This document shows positions 21,394-30,615 of a stretch of 64,000 nucleotides of DNA, one piece after another. The position numbers and the translations under genes were made by a program. Position 1 is the stretch's first letter; every line of letters starts with the position of its first letter. The notes beneath the pieces were generated by a model. It worked only from the letters and a program-made list of their open reading frames with translations. It had not been told where the DNA came from and did no database searches. Source of the stretch: Coemansia sp. RSA 487 (lineage: Eukaryota; Kickxellomycota; Kickxellomycetes; Kickxellales; Kickxellaceae); the NCBI GenBank assembly GCA_027577595.1, contig JANBRJ010000003.1, forward strand, positions 1 to 64,000, written 5' to 3'.

Positions 21394-22575
21394 TCACGAA
21401 CCAAAGTCAATGGTATAAAAACAAGGATCCCCATTGTTGTGCTGTATGCCTATTTGCGTTCCATGGCGTTCGAAGAGCAGGCTGTAGAACTCGATTAGGA
21501 GCCACTTCCACACCTTTGGGCATTTGTTCGGAAGTCTCCTCAGAAAACCACCATCGTCCTCAAGCCATCGTTTCAAATCTCGTCGGCTTTGGTCTGCCTT
21601 GGCTCACAAACAAGGCAGGCAAGATGAAAAATAGTGAAGAGCAGAGACTCAAAATCATCGATAATGCTGCGTCTTTCGGTATTTCGCAGCACACACAATC
21701 CCATATAAATTAGTGTGCCAGTCTTTGGGGGGGGGGTGCTGGACAGATTCGGCTTGTTCGTTGACGTTCAAAGCTAGACCAAATCCCCAGTCAATAACCA
21801 CCGCATTTCCCTCGTTTATCATCAGATTTACTGACGAGGTATTTCGATGTGGCACAGAGTTCCTGGCCAAGGCCGCCAACAAGAGTGTCGCCGCATAGCC
21901 AGCAACAATATCGACAAGTTTAATTAAGGAACCGCCACCTTCAGTAAACATGATTTCCATATATATTTTCAGCAACATGTCGATATAGTCCATGAGTATG
22001 ATCTCGCTTTCAAATCCGCCATGTTTGCCAAGACTTGCCAAAAAATGAACCCATGAAATATTTGGCACTCCTTGGCTGTGGAGGAACTCGTAAATATTTA
22101 CCTCGCTTGTACGTGATTCAATATACGAGTGGGTCTTGACAGCACCTATTCTCTGGTCCTCTGGCGTGCCTTTGCTGTGGTATCTCACAGAGTAAATTCA
22201 GGACATGGGCTCGATAGCGTACGGTGATCTGCTGTCGAGCGTATTAAAGATAGTCGCCGCAAATTCAAACTCGGAAGGGAACCAGTCTACACATCTTCTT
22301 TGGCTTGCTTCCATCCCTCTTTGGATTCCTAAATGCACCCGCTCATCCAAAGTGCGAGAAATAATGTAGCTCTCGTTTTTGATAGGTGCCACGAAAAGAC
22401 AATGTAGGACCTGAATTACCGTGCTAAGGCAATCCTTGTTTATCAAGTGCATTTCTTCTGCCTGATTTTTAAACAAGACTCTACCTTTGGCAAAGAAGAG
22501 TAGCCCTGCCAATAATTCCAGTATGTCCTTTCTTCGGGAATTAGCACGACATGATGGGCGCTGTGCCGTTGAATC
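21394..22575 (-). pseudogene. Decayed FunK1-type (fungal-specific) protein kinase-like gene
   Basis: Minus-strand frames in series show a kinase-like protein of the fungal FunK1 type: RRKDILELLAGLLFFAKGR near 22500, a catalytic loop VPHRNTSSVNLMINEG (HRD changed to HRN), an IDWGFGLAL Mg-binding-like segment (DFG changed to DWG, usual in this family) and a DDFESLLFTIFHLA segment near 21640. The coding is interrupted: a TGA at 22198-22200 separates two blocks in the same frame, and at least two frame changes occur between 21760 and 21560, one of them near a long G run at about 21727. A probable splice acceptor (TTTATATAG) precedes the block near 22575; upstream exons were not found. It is best read as a host pseudogene, though undetected introns could explain part of the disruption. 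Confidence 0.55.
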
Positions 22576-22913
22576 TATATAAAATCAGCAGTCCACGCAG
22601 ACATATGAAAAACAAAAGTCCAATGTTGCTGTTGCTGTTGCTGTTATTAGCATGGCATATGCTATTGCTATATTACTACAGTGTGCATTCCATTTACTCA
22701 AAATCTTACCTGCACTAAGTATCACGGATCGACGTTGTTGTTTGGATGTTTCACAACCCTCATTAATCTAAAATGGAATGGGGTTTGTTATTGATAAATA
22801 GGGTTAGAAAGATGTAATTATTTCATGCCCAATGCATGGGTAACATGAACATTATATACTTGCCAAGTGTGACTATTCCATGATACTTACTATTGTCAAT
22901 GGTGCGCTTGTTT

Positions 22914-23587
22914 CTAGCTCGTGTTTGTGATCTTAACCACGGACTTGAGCACTTCATTCATCTCCGCGAAACGCTTATCCATCTTTAGGTTGCGTTCAGC
23001 CTGCTACTCCATAAATCCAGCGAAGCGCTTATCTGCCCTTCTGTCACGCCTCTCCTGACCACTAAGAAAGGCTGTAATGAGTTCTGTGAGTTTGGATGGC
23101 TGTGTGGGTTGCTCTGTGTTAGACACAGTGTAGTGTATGAGTTGAAATGCTTTCAATAGGTGTAACGCAGCTTGAAATTCAAGAAGCAAAGCAATGCATG
23201 TGCCATAAAAACGAAACGTTAAAGAATAGGAACAATAAACAACTTGAAAAGCACAATAATGATAGCCAAGGATAAAAGGTGTTATTTGTCAAAACAAAAG
23301 TATAGAAGTTACTAAAGTAATTAAAAACAAAGAAAAAGAAAGAGCTGAGAGTTGAAACACATTTTTTACAAGCGAATTATCAAACAAAAAAGCAAATAAG
23401 CCTCACCATTATTGATTTGATCAAACTGGGCAATCGCTTTTTCTTGGAGATCATCATTTGCTCTTCCACATATTTGTAACTTGGGTGGGACAGCTTTTTG
23501 GTGTTTCATACTTTTTATTGAGCTTGCTTTCTTTTGCTCTGACAATCCACTTTTTGTTGTCAATTCATCATCCTTTATGTTAATCAA
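22914..23587 (-). pseudogene. Hypothetical coiled-coil gene with an in-frame TAG
   Basis: Not recognised. A Lys/Gln-rich block (about 23410-23587; KASSIKSMKHQKAVPPKLQ) can be spliced in frame (donor GTGAGG at 23406, acceptor ACACAG ending 23114) to KLTELITAFLSGQERRDRRA, which continues DKRFAGFME. After a TAG (23004-23006) the same frame resumes with QAERNLKMDKRFAEMNEVLK and ends at 22914. The repeated ADKRFAGFM / MDKRFAEMN units are heptad-like and look like genuine coding sequence, so the TAG probably replaced a Gln codon in an otherwise continuous coiled coil. No clear ATG was found at the 5' end. The splice model is tentative. Confidence 0.35.
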
Positions 23588-23691
23588 CTAGGACTCTATC
23601 AATTGTATTTATAGCATTCCAAGCGGTCTCTATTCTGCAAAAGCAAGCCCCTGAGATTTCACGCATTTTGTCTATTATTGCTAATTCAATC

Positions 23692-23964
23692 ATGTCCTCA
23701 ACCAGCAGCATTACAAGAACCATAGTATCGGCAACGACATCTTTGGTTAGTTCTGAATCGTCCACAGATGCCACCACAATAAATCCCTTCGATGAGGACA
23801 CGTTCTTTACAAGCTGGGTTACGCCGGGGCTTGTTGCTGGTCTCATTCTTGCAGGAATTTTCATTGCGCTAGTCTCTGTTGGCGTATCGTGGATGTTGTC
23901 TATCGAGACACCAAAGAATCTGCCTTCTGCAACTTCGGCTTCGAAGCAAAAGAAGGTCCAGTAA
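23692..23964 (+). CDS. Small single-pass membrane protein, Voa1/Ac45/Big1-tail-like
   Basis: From the first ATG the frame gives 90 residues: a Ser/Thr-rich segment (MSSTSSITRTIVSATTSLVS), an acidic stretch (NPFDEDTFFTSW), one strong membrane helix (TPGLVAGLILAGIFIALVS) and a short basic tail (SASKQKKVQ). The TPG start of the helix plus the following GVSWMLSIETP resembles the C-terminal membrane anchor of the V-ATPase accessory proteins Ac45/Voa1 and of Big1. Those proteins have a large luminal domain that is absent here. The frame is open 99 bases further upstream to a possible splice acceptor (CAACTAG at about 23591), so the protein could be the last exon of a longer gene, but no upstream exon was found. 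The role is not assigned. Confidence 0.45.
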   Translation: MSSTSSITRTIVSATTSLVSSESSTDATTINPFDEDTFFTSWVTPGLVAGLILAGIFIALVSVGVSWMLSIETPKNLPSATSASKQKKVQ

Positions 23965-24185
23965 ACCACGCTGCTCGAGATTAACTGGCACTTTTACAAT
24001 TTAAATTGAGAAGAAAATATTTTCTGCTTTTTAATTTTTCCTTGTCTACCCAAAGCTTACTGTCAAAGCTTTTCCTTCTTTTTTCTTTTTTTTTTTTAAA
24101 GTTACATTCCAATGTAAAAAAAAAGTATTTGAGAAACTTTAATCACCGACTTGTCTACCTGTTTGTACATTTCGCTCCTTCCGCT

Positions 24186-25610
24186 ATGCTCTTATCGTCC
24201 AGAGGCTTATTATCTAAAAGCACAGTAGCAGGTGCTCGCTCTCTCTATCGCAACAGCCGTTTATGTGTTCCTGTTGGTGCTGCAAGGTCGTCACAGCTTC
24301 CTCTGCGTCGCAAGGATAGTTCTTTTTATAGGTTCTACAGCAACGAAAACAACAGCAAAGGTGGCAATTCAGAAAACAAAGATGGCGGCTCCACAAGGTG
24401 GTACTGGATCCCAGTTGGTGTAGGAATAGGCTATATTGGGTTCCAGCGCTTGTTCCATATTGAATCAGATATTTCCAAAGAAAACAAGCGGCATAGCCAA
24501 CAAATTGATGGCGTCACCGTGCCTGGTCCTTGGCAGCTACATGTACTTTCGACGCTTCCGCTAAAGGCAATGTCTCGGATGTTCGGCTCGTTCAACGAAA
24601 TAGAGATCCCTGGGATGCTGCGTAGTCCTCTGTTGCGCATATACGCGTGGATATTCGAGTGCAACATTGACGATATGAAGGATCCCGATCTGTCACACTA
24701 CCCAAATCTAGCGACCTTTTTCTACAGAGAGCTTAAAGACGGGGCGCGTCCTGTAGATCTCGACGAAAGCACAATAGTTGTATCTCCATCGGACGGAAAA
24801 ATCCTCCACTTTGGTGTTGTTGAGCAGCGCGAAGTCGAGCAGGTGAAGGGCTTGACATACAATCTCGATGCCTTTTTTGGCAAAGCTGACAATGATTCTG
24901 TTGTATTGCGCGGTTCTGAAGGGTCTGAGCAGGATCGCATTGCAGACTCTACCATCGCCGATGCCAAAGAGTCTCATTCGCATAACGCCGCTGCCGACGA
25001 CGAATTTGCAGTGGTCAACGGGATTCCCTATACGCTAGATTCGATGATCGGATCCAGCGACACAATGCAGCCAGCCTTGCAGTCGCTTGGACGCCAGATC
25101 CGTGACCACGAGCGTCTGTATTTCTGTGTCATTTATTTGGCCCCCGGCGACTACCACCGTTTCCACTCACCTGCTAACTGGGTTGTTGAAGCCCGTCGCC
25201 ATTTCGCTGGTGAGCTGTACTCGGTTTCCCCATATATCGCACGTACAATCCAGAACCTGTTCGTTCTGAACGAAAGAGTGGCTCTTCTGGGACGCTGGAA
25301 GCACGGCTTTATGTCCATGACTGCTGTCGGTGCCACCAATGTAGGATCGGTCGTGGTAAACTTTGACAAGAAGCTGCGCACTAATTTGCGTGAAGCCAAG
25401 CTATTGCCCGGCGAGTTTTCTCAGCTCAGTTACGCTCCCTTTAGTCCGAGACTTGGAGGTGTGCCCTTGCGCAAGGGACAGGAGGTAGGCGGCTTCCGTC
25501 TTGGATCCACCGTTGTGCTTGTCTTTTCAGCACCCAAATCCTTCCAGTTCAACGTCCAGCCAGATCAAAAGGTCAAGATGGGCGAAGCCCTTGGCCATAT
25601 TACAGAATAG
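24186..25610 (+). CDS. PSD1: Mitochondrial phosphatidylserine decarboxylase
   Basis: A 474-residue enzyme making phosphatidylethanolamine from phosphatidylserine in the inner mitochondrial membrane, using a pyruvoyl group. The N terminus (MLLSSRGLLSKSTVAGARSL) is a basic, Ser-rich presequence. A membrane segment follows near 79-91 (WIPVGVGIGYIGF), then catalytic-domain motifs: VSPSDGKIL, APGDYHRFHSP with its conserved His, RVALLGRW and VGATNVGS. The self-cleavage motif LGST lies at 439-442, where S441 becomes the pyruvoyl cofactor. A longer frame opens 60 codons upstream, but its hydrophobic, Phe-rich start looks like leader sequence. An acidic insert (about 225-275) separates two blocks. The AAA gene follows on the same strand 210 bases downstream. 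Confidence 0.93.
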   Translation: MLLSSRGLLSKSTVAGARSLYRNSRLCVPVGAARSSQLPLRRKDSSFYRFYSNENNSKGGNSENKDGGSTRWYWIPVGVGIGYIGFQRLFHIESDISKENKRHSQQIDGVTVPGPWQLHVLSTLPLKAMSRMFGSFNEIEIPGMLRSPLLRIYAWIFECNIDDMKDPDLSHYPNLATFFYRELKDGARPVDLDESTIVVSPSDGKILHFGVVEQREVEQVKGLTYNLDAFFGKADNDSVVLRGSEGSEQDRIADSTIADAKESHSHNAAADDEFAVVNGIPYTLDSMIGSSDTMQPALQSLGRQIRDHERLYFCVIYLAPGDYHRFHSPANWVVEARRHFAGELYSVSPYIARTIQNLFVLNERVALLGRWKHGFMSMTAVGATNVGSVVVNFDKKLRTNLREAKLLPGEFSQLSYAPFSPRLGGVPLRKGQEVGGFRLGSTVVLVFSAPKSFQFNVQPDQKVKMGEALGHITE

Positions 25611-25819
25611 ACGACGTGTTCTGTTGTGAACTCCTGAATATTAATACTGATCATAACCCCTAACCAGTGTTTCACAGCATCCACTTAAATTATTTGTATT
25701 TTGCCCTGGAATCGAAACTGCCTTTTGCGTATTAATCAAAAAATAATATTATCTTTAACACTACTTGCCTTTATTCAGTTGTATTTGAACTGCTTGACGA
25801 AATATCGTTGCTTGCGCAC

Positions 25820-27271
25820 ATGTACAAGAACGTTGGTGACAAAAATAGGCGGCTCGATACCAAGCACGATGCTAGAATAAACCAGCTTGTCGATGGTTTT
25901 GGCGATGCTGGCCACAGGCTGTTCCAGGCTCTGTCTGGGAAATACTGCACTCCCCTGCCCAAGGAGCTAATGATCCATAGCCTGATTCTTTCAGGGCGCT
26001 CGGGGATCGGGAAAACACTTTTGCTCACAAAGCTTGCCGAGCATTTCGACTGCACTGTGGTTAGAATACACATGGGGCGATTGATAGCCACTGGAAACCA
26101 GCACTTTTCACTCAAGCAAAGGCTGGACAATGTAGCCAAGGATAAACGTGTCCTTGTATGGCTCAAGGACATTGAGCTATTCCGTGGATTGTACGCTGGT
26201 GTTGTGGAGTCGTTTATGAAAGGCATCAATAATATGCCTCTGTGTGTTCTGGCAATGACCACACGAAGTCCAGACAGCATTCTAGGATCAATCAGGTTTA
26301 TTTGCGAAGACCATATCCGCCTGCTTGCTCCCAGCAAGGAAGAGCGTTTGCACTTGTGCCAATGGTTCACGGAAGACAAGCTACCATATCAGACGATTAT
26401 CGATACAGTGGAAGTGACACACGGTAAACTAGCGACAGAAATATTCGCGGCACTGCTAGATCTTTTAAAAACAAAAAATGAGCATCAGCTTAATGCCCAC
26501 GAAACACAGTCATCAGCCCTACTGCACACCAAAGTCACTTGGGAAGATGTTGGCGGTCTGGAGGATGTCATTAAGGAACTTCACGAATCCGTTGTTTGGC
26601 CAGTTATGAACAGAGACAGATTTTTAAAGCTAGGAATCAAACCAACGCGAGGAATTCTTCTCTATGGGCCACCAGGGACGGGGAAAACAATGCTGGCAAA
26701 GGCGATCGCCACAGAAGTCTCGGCAAACTTTATATCCATTGCTATTCCGGATCTGATAAAAGGCGAGTTTGGAGAGTCTGAAAAGGCACTGGCAGCAATA
26801 TTTGAAAACGCAAAACGCAGCCCGAGCATACTATTTCTTGACGAAATTGAAGCTATATTTGGATCTCGGGAAAACGCAGGACAGTTGGGAAAAAAGCTAA
26901 TATCGCAACTTTTCCTTGAAATGGACAACATACCAAATGACTCTAGGCTTGTGATATTGGCGGCAACTAACGCTCCCGATCTAATCGACGACTCAATCCA
27001 ACGACCAGGGCGACTGGACAAAAGAATATACATTCCGTTGCCTTCAGAATCCGGAAGGCTCGATATTTTGAGGCGGAGTGTACGCCATCTCTCTATCGGC
27101 GACTGTGATAGTGTGTTGCAAGCCATGGCAAAGCATCAACTGAGCGGTGCTGAGATCAAATTACTTGTTCGTGGCGCGTGCTATGTTGCAATACGAAATA
27201 ACAGAGAAAATCTTGAGAGAAGCGACTTTGAGATTGCTCTTTTGGAAAACAAACGTGTGTCTAGCATCTAG
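25820..27271 (+). CDS. Compact tandem AAA+ ATPase, CDC48/AFG2 (SPATA5)-like
   Basis: From the first ATG the protein is 483 residues. The first AAA-like module has a good Walker A (GRSGIGKT, 59-66), but its Walker B reads VLVWLKDIE, lacking the usual D-E pair. The second module (about 247-480) is canonical: VTWEDVGGLEDVI, Walker A GPPGTGKT at 283-290, Walker B ILFLDEIEAIFGSR, sensor ATNAPD and the arginine finger RPGRLDKR. The D2 sequence is of the CDC48/AFG2/SPATA5 type, whose members extract or remodel ribosome-assembly and ubiquitylated substrates. Family members are usually 750-800 residues with an N domain, which is missing here. The frame is open upstream to 25736 behind a splice-like TTATTCAG (ends 25778), so a 5' exon cannot be excluded. 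Confidence 0.72.
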   Translation: MYKNVGDKNRRLDTKHDARINQLVDGFGDAGHRLFQALSGKYCTPLPKELMIHSLILSGRSGIGKTLLLTKLAEHFDCTVVRIHMGRLIATGNQHFSLKQRLDNVAKDKRVLVWLKDIELFRGLYAGVVESFMKGINNMPLCVLAMTTRSPDSILGSIRFICEDHIRLLAPSKEERLHLCQWFTEDKLPYQTIIDTVEVTHGKLATEIFAALLDLLKTKNEHQLNAHETQSSALLHTKVTWEDVGGLEDVIKELHESVVWPVMNRDRFLKLGIKPTRGILLYGPPGTGKTMLAKAIATEVSANFISIAIPDLIKGEFGESEKALAAIFENAKRSPSILFLDEIEAIFGSRENAGQLGKKLISQLFLEMDNIPNDSRLVILAATNAPDLIDDSIQRPGRLDKRIYIPLPSESGRLDILRRSVRHLSIGDCDSVLQAMAKHQLSGAEIKLLVRGACYVAIRNNRENLERSDFEIALLENKRVSSI

Positions 27272-27343
27272 TTGATAGGATCTGACAGTTCTGTTGTATT
27301 TTCTAGAATAATGAATAACGAATAACAAAATAGTGCATTTCTA

Positions 27344-27856
27344 CTACATTTCGCCGCACTCGGAAATAATGACTGGTATTGTCGGACGGTTATCGGGTCC
27401 AGTAGGCACATTCTCGATCTTTCGTAAAGTTAAAAGACCATCAACAAGTTTGCCAAATACTACATGCTTGTCATCTAGCCAAGGCGTTTCAGCCAGTGTC
27501 AGGAAAAATTGGCATCCGTTCGAGTCTGGTCCACTGTTTGCCATCGACAAATACCCAGGAGCTATGTGTTTGAGATCAAAGTTTTCGTCAGCAAACTTTT
27601 CACCATATATGGACAGACATCCTGTCCCATTTCCTTTCACAAAATCACCGCCCTGAGCCATAAAACCTGTAATTATACGATGGAATGACGAATTTTTGTA
27701 GCCCTGCGGAACGCCGTTGATCCTAAACTCTCCTGTACACAGCTGGCGGAAGTTCTCGGCAGTTTTGGGCACTTTGTCGGCAAATAGCTCCATCTTTATG
27801 CGACCAGCATCCTTTCCGCCGATCTTGATATCGAAAAACACAACCGGATTTGTCAT
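27344..27856 (-). CDS. Cyclophilin H-type peptidyl-prolyl isomerase (U4/U6 snRNP)
   Basis: A 170-residue single-domain cyclophilin. It matches PPIH, the spliceosomal cyclophilin that binds Prp4 in the U4/U6.U5 tri-snRNP: start [49 protein letters not shown] with the catalytic Arg, and the end [14 protein letters not shown] and SECGEM, which are PPIH hallmarks. The active site also has the [20 protein letters not shown] block; the Trp there predicts cyclosporin sensitivity. The frame is open 85 codons upstream of this ATG, but that part is hydrophobic and unlike any cyclophilin, so the start is placed at the conserved MTNPVVFF. It is convergent with the AAA gene (72 bases between stops). Confidence 0.92.
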   Translation of the reverse strand: MTNPVVFFDIKIGGKDAGRIKMELFADKVPKTAENFRQLCTGEFRINGVPQGYKNSSFHRIITGFMAQGGDFVKGNGTGCLSIYGEKFADENFDLKHIAPGYLSMANSGPDSNGCQFFLTLAETPWLDDKHVVFGKLVDGLLTLRKIENVPTGPDNRPTIPVIISECGEM

Positions 27857-28311
27857 TGCACTTTCTGAATATATGTGCTTTGGTATAAACAAGTAAGAGA
27901 CAGCGCACAAGTTGACTATGTTACAGGCTAGGTGTTGCGGGCCCAAAATGTGCACCGAATGGTTTATATTATATATTGTGCAATCATTTTTGTGACCAGT
28001 ATGGGCAAAATCAAATGCACTTGTGATGTATTGATTTGATAAAAAGAATAAAACTAAGAGAAAACAGTTTGGTTGTTTGGCAGGCACTGTTTTCATGTCT
28101 TGGTGTGTCAAGTTCCTTTAGATCAGGAATTACGGAAGTATCGCTCCAGATAACCGCAAACCCTTGGTTTTGTCCGGTCAGAATTCTCTCCCATCCTCGC
28201 TAAAGCTGCTGCCGCAGTCCGTCCTCCAGTAACCAAGCGATGGAAATAGTCCAGGAGCGGTGGTAGGGAAAAGCCCTCGGAAGGAATCAGAGGCTGTCTA
28301 GCAGCTTGCCT

Positions 28312-28683
28312 TCAGGGAGAAAAACGATGGAACCCGAGAGCATAAGAAGACTCCCGCTGTGTTTGGGCAGCAAAAATACGACCAAAAAGCTGCGTGTCAA
28401 CTCCCTTGAGACTAGGACGTTCAGGTGAGTCGGCATTCCCTTGGAATGCGGTCATCAGCGCCGACGACTACACCAGTAGGTCGTCGACAGAGCTAAGTAT
28501 ACCCTGTGCCGGGCACATAATGAGCCCATCTTGAGACTTAGGTCGTGGGAGGAGAGCGAAAGTGCAGTCGTCGAGAGTAGCGTATGGCTTCGCATTATTA
28601 GCTTCTGGGATATCGTCGTGGATGGCAATTGTAGAGCGCAGGCCAAGAGGAGACGCAATGGCCCCATTGATATACGGCTCCAT
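28312..28683 (-). pseudogene. Fragment of a serine beta-lactamase/PBP-like family gene
   Basis: The minus-strand frame reads INGAIASPLGLRSTI, NNAKPYATLDDCTF, PRPKSQDGLIMCPAQGILSS and VDDLLV. After a TAG (28468-28470) it continues in the same frame with SSALMTAFQGNADSP, LKGVDTQLFGRIF and ESSYALGF, up to a TGA at 28312. This order (PLG, A-x-PY, D-G, GPA-GGI-STVNDL, W-x-x-AL, SYALGW) is that of fungal class C beta-lactamase-like serine hydrolases. In the homologous position a Trp is expected where TAG stands. The N-terminal part with the SxxK nucleophile is missing. At its 5' end it meets an amidase fragment of opposite orientation. It is a host-gene relic with at least one stop and truncation at both ends. 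Confidence 0.55.
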
Positions 28684-28687
28684 ATGA

Positions 28688-29389
28688 TTCGCCAGTCACG
28701 CGCTCAATGATTTCACCAGCTTTGCGTTTGGCAATCTACGTGATCTAGGATGTGTGGTTGTCTACGGCGATGTTGTCAGCGATAGGCTTCTGTCTTCTGA
28801 TAGAACTTTTTATAAGCACTGTGGCACCATTGGAGAAGTGGGGAATTCTCTTCTACAGAATAATTACTTTGTCAACGACTGTGAATTTAAGGATGGAATT
28901 GGTGAGATACTCTCCAAGTTCGCCCAAATCCCCAGCGGTGTGCATGATTTGAAATCACTAATTGAGTTTAACGAGCAGCATCCCGACGCGCTTGACTCCT
29001 TGGTCCCCACTCAAAAGTTCATGCTCAAGTGTAGTAGGACTGGAGGTCTTGATGATCCCAGCTATCGGCCATATCTTGATAGACTATTGACGGATTCAGA
29101 AGACATTGTCTCTCGCATATTCTCATCGGACAACTTGGACTTCCTAATCACCAGTGTAATAGGTCCTGAATGGCCGCTCATATATGAGCTGGCCATGTTA
29201 TCAGGATACCCTACCATCTCTATTCCTCTGGGCAAGCATCCAAGCTCTAACAGCTACTCTTCTTACGAGTGATTCACCAATCATCCTGGTGCTGGCTACA
29301 GCCTTATCCTTATTGGAATGCCTGGTGATGAACACAAGTTATTCTGCTATGCTAAGCAAATTGAGAATATATTGAAGCCAAGCCAGTAG
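28688..29389 (+). pseudogene. C-terminal fragment of an amidase-signature enzyme with in-frame TGA
   Basis: The frame resembles the C-terminal half of fungal amidase-signature hydrolases: NLRDLGCVVVYGDVV, CEFKDGIGEILSKF, IPSGVHDLKSLIEFNEQHPD, DDPSYRPYLDRL, DFLITSVIGPEWP and LAMLSGYPTISIPLG. A TGA at 29270-29272 interrupts it. The same frame then continues with FTNHPGAGYSLILIGMP and HKLFCYAKQIENIL to a TAG at 29389. The N-terminal part with the GGSSGGS box and the Ser-Ser-Lys triad is absent, so the copy cannot encode a working amidase. The frame begins abruptly after a stop at 28685-28687, next to the oppositely oriented beta-lactamase-like fragment. Confidence 0.6.
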
Positions 29390-29793
29390 GGGGCAGCCGA
29401 GTGGCAATTCAGCGTGTCTCCATAGCATGTGCTTAGCAGGTTTCATACGCTTTGCACTAGTTTTGGATTTTTCTATGGTGGAGTAGCCAACTAATTAAGA
29501 AGATTTGAAAAAGACTGGTGGAGTGTTTGCAACGAACGATGCATTTATCCCTTGTTCTCCGCGTGTAGGCATGTAATTGAAAAGCGGTTTGTTGCAGCAG
29601 ATGACCCACTGTAATCGATTCTATATACTCTTCAGCTATCGTGATATCTGGTTAAGAAGCGACAGATGTCAAGACAAGCAAAGCAAGCAGGCATTAAAAA
29701 GGAAGCATAAGAAGTGGTGAAGAATGAGCAAGTTGCAATGCCAGGGATTCAGTTGAATCGAAGCAGCAACGGTTCATAGTTGTAAGACTCAAT

Positions 29794-29836
<43 letters not shown>

Positions 29837-30615
29837 AGGCGTGAAGAAAGGAAGCAGTTAAAAAGAAACACACTCCATATGGAGCGTGTACGCTTAGCGG
29901 ATGGCGAGGAAAAGGTCAGATAGTAATGAAAGGGAGATTTTCAGAATCGTGGTCAGAACCGTGGTCAGAACCGGAAGCGAATGGAGTGTTTTGTGGGTTG
30001 GTACGATTGCTGTAGCAGTGGTTGTTAACCAAAAGGTATGTTTGTTTTGAGCAGTTTTTAAAGCAGGGTGTGCACGCTTTAGCACGCATATGCCAAAAAA
30101 GCACAGCTAAAAAGATAAAAGCTAGGGAGGAAATAACTGCAAGCAGGGAAAAGCAGTGGTTGAGCCTTTTGGGGAAGGCAGTGATCGTTTGCTTTTCTTG
30201 CACCTTTTTCGAGGCTGTGATTACTGGTTGTCTGTTCTTTTTACAACACGTAAAGAATGGACTTTTCAATAGCTGAAGTTTTAGCCCGCAAGTGTCTCGT
30301 TTTTATTCGACACAACTAGTTTTGCAAAATACAGCATATAGGAAGTACTCATCTACTTTAATTTTTTTGTAATATGCCTTAGATTGCATACAATGACCAA
30401 AGCCTGATAAAGCATTACATGTGGTACTCCTTTGCAAAGAGATTGTACAATAAAATCACTTTTTATGAAACAACATCCAGAAGGAAACGGCAAAATTTCC
30501 TTTGTCTTCTTTTCCTCTTCTTATTTTTACACATATTTCAATACTTTCTGTCACTACAAATACATTTATACTTGCTTACTTGGCTGGCACTAGCAATATT
30601 AAAAATAACACTAAA
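29390..30615. other. Intergenic region with a GA microsatellite, no gene seen
   Basis: About 1.2 kb of AT-rich sequence contains only short frames that look random. The region includes the (GA)n repeat at 29796-29832 and the upstream region of the F-box gene. Confidence 0.4.
29796..29832. repeat. (GA)n microsatellite
   Basis: About 18 uninterrupted AG/GA dinucleotide units. A shorter GA tract lies at 41735-41752. Confidence 0.95.
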
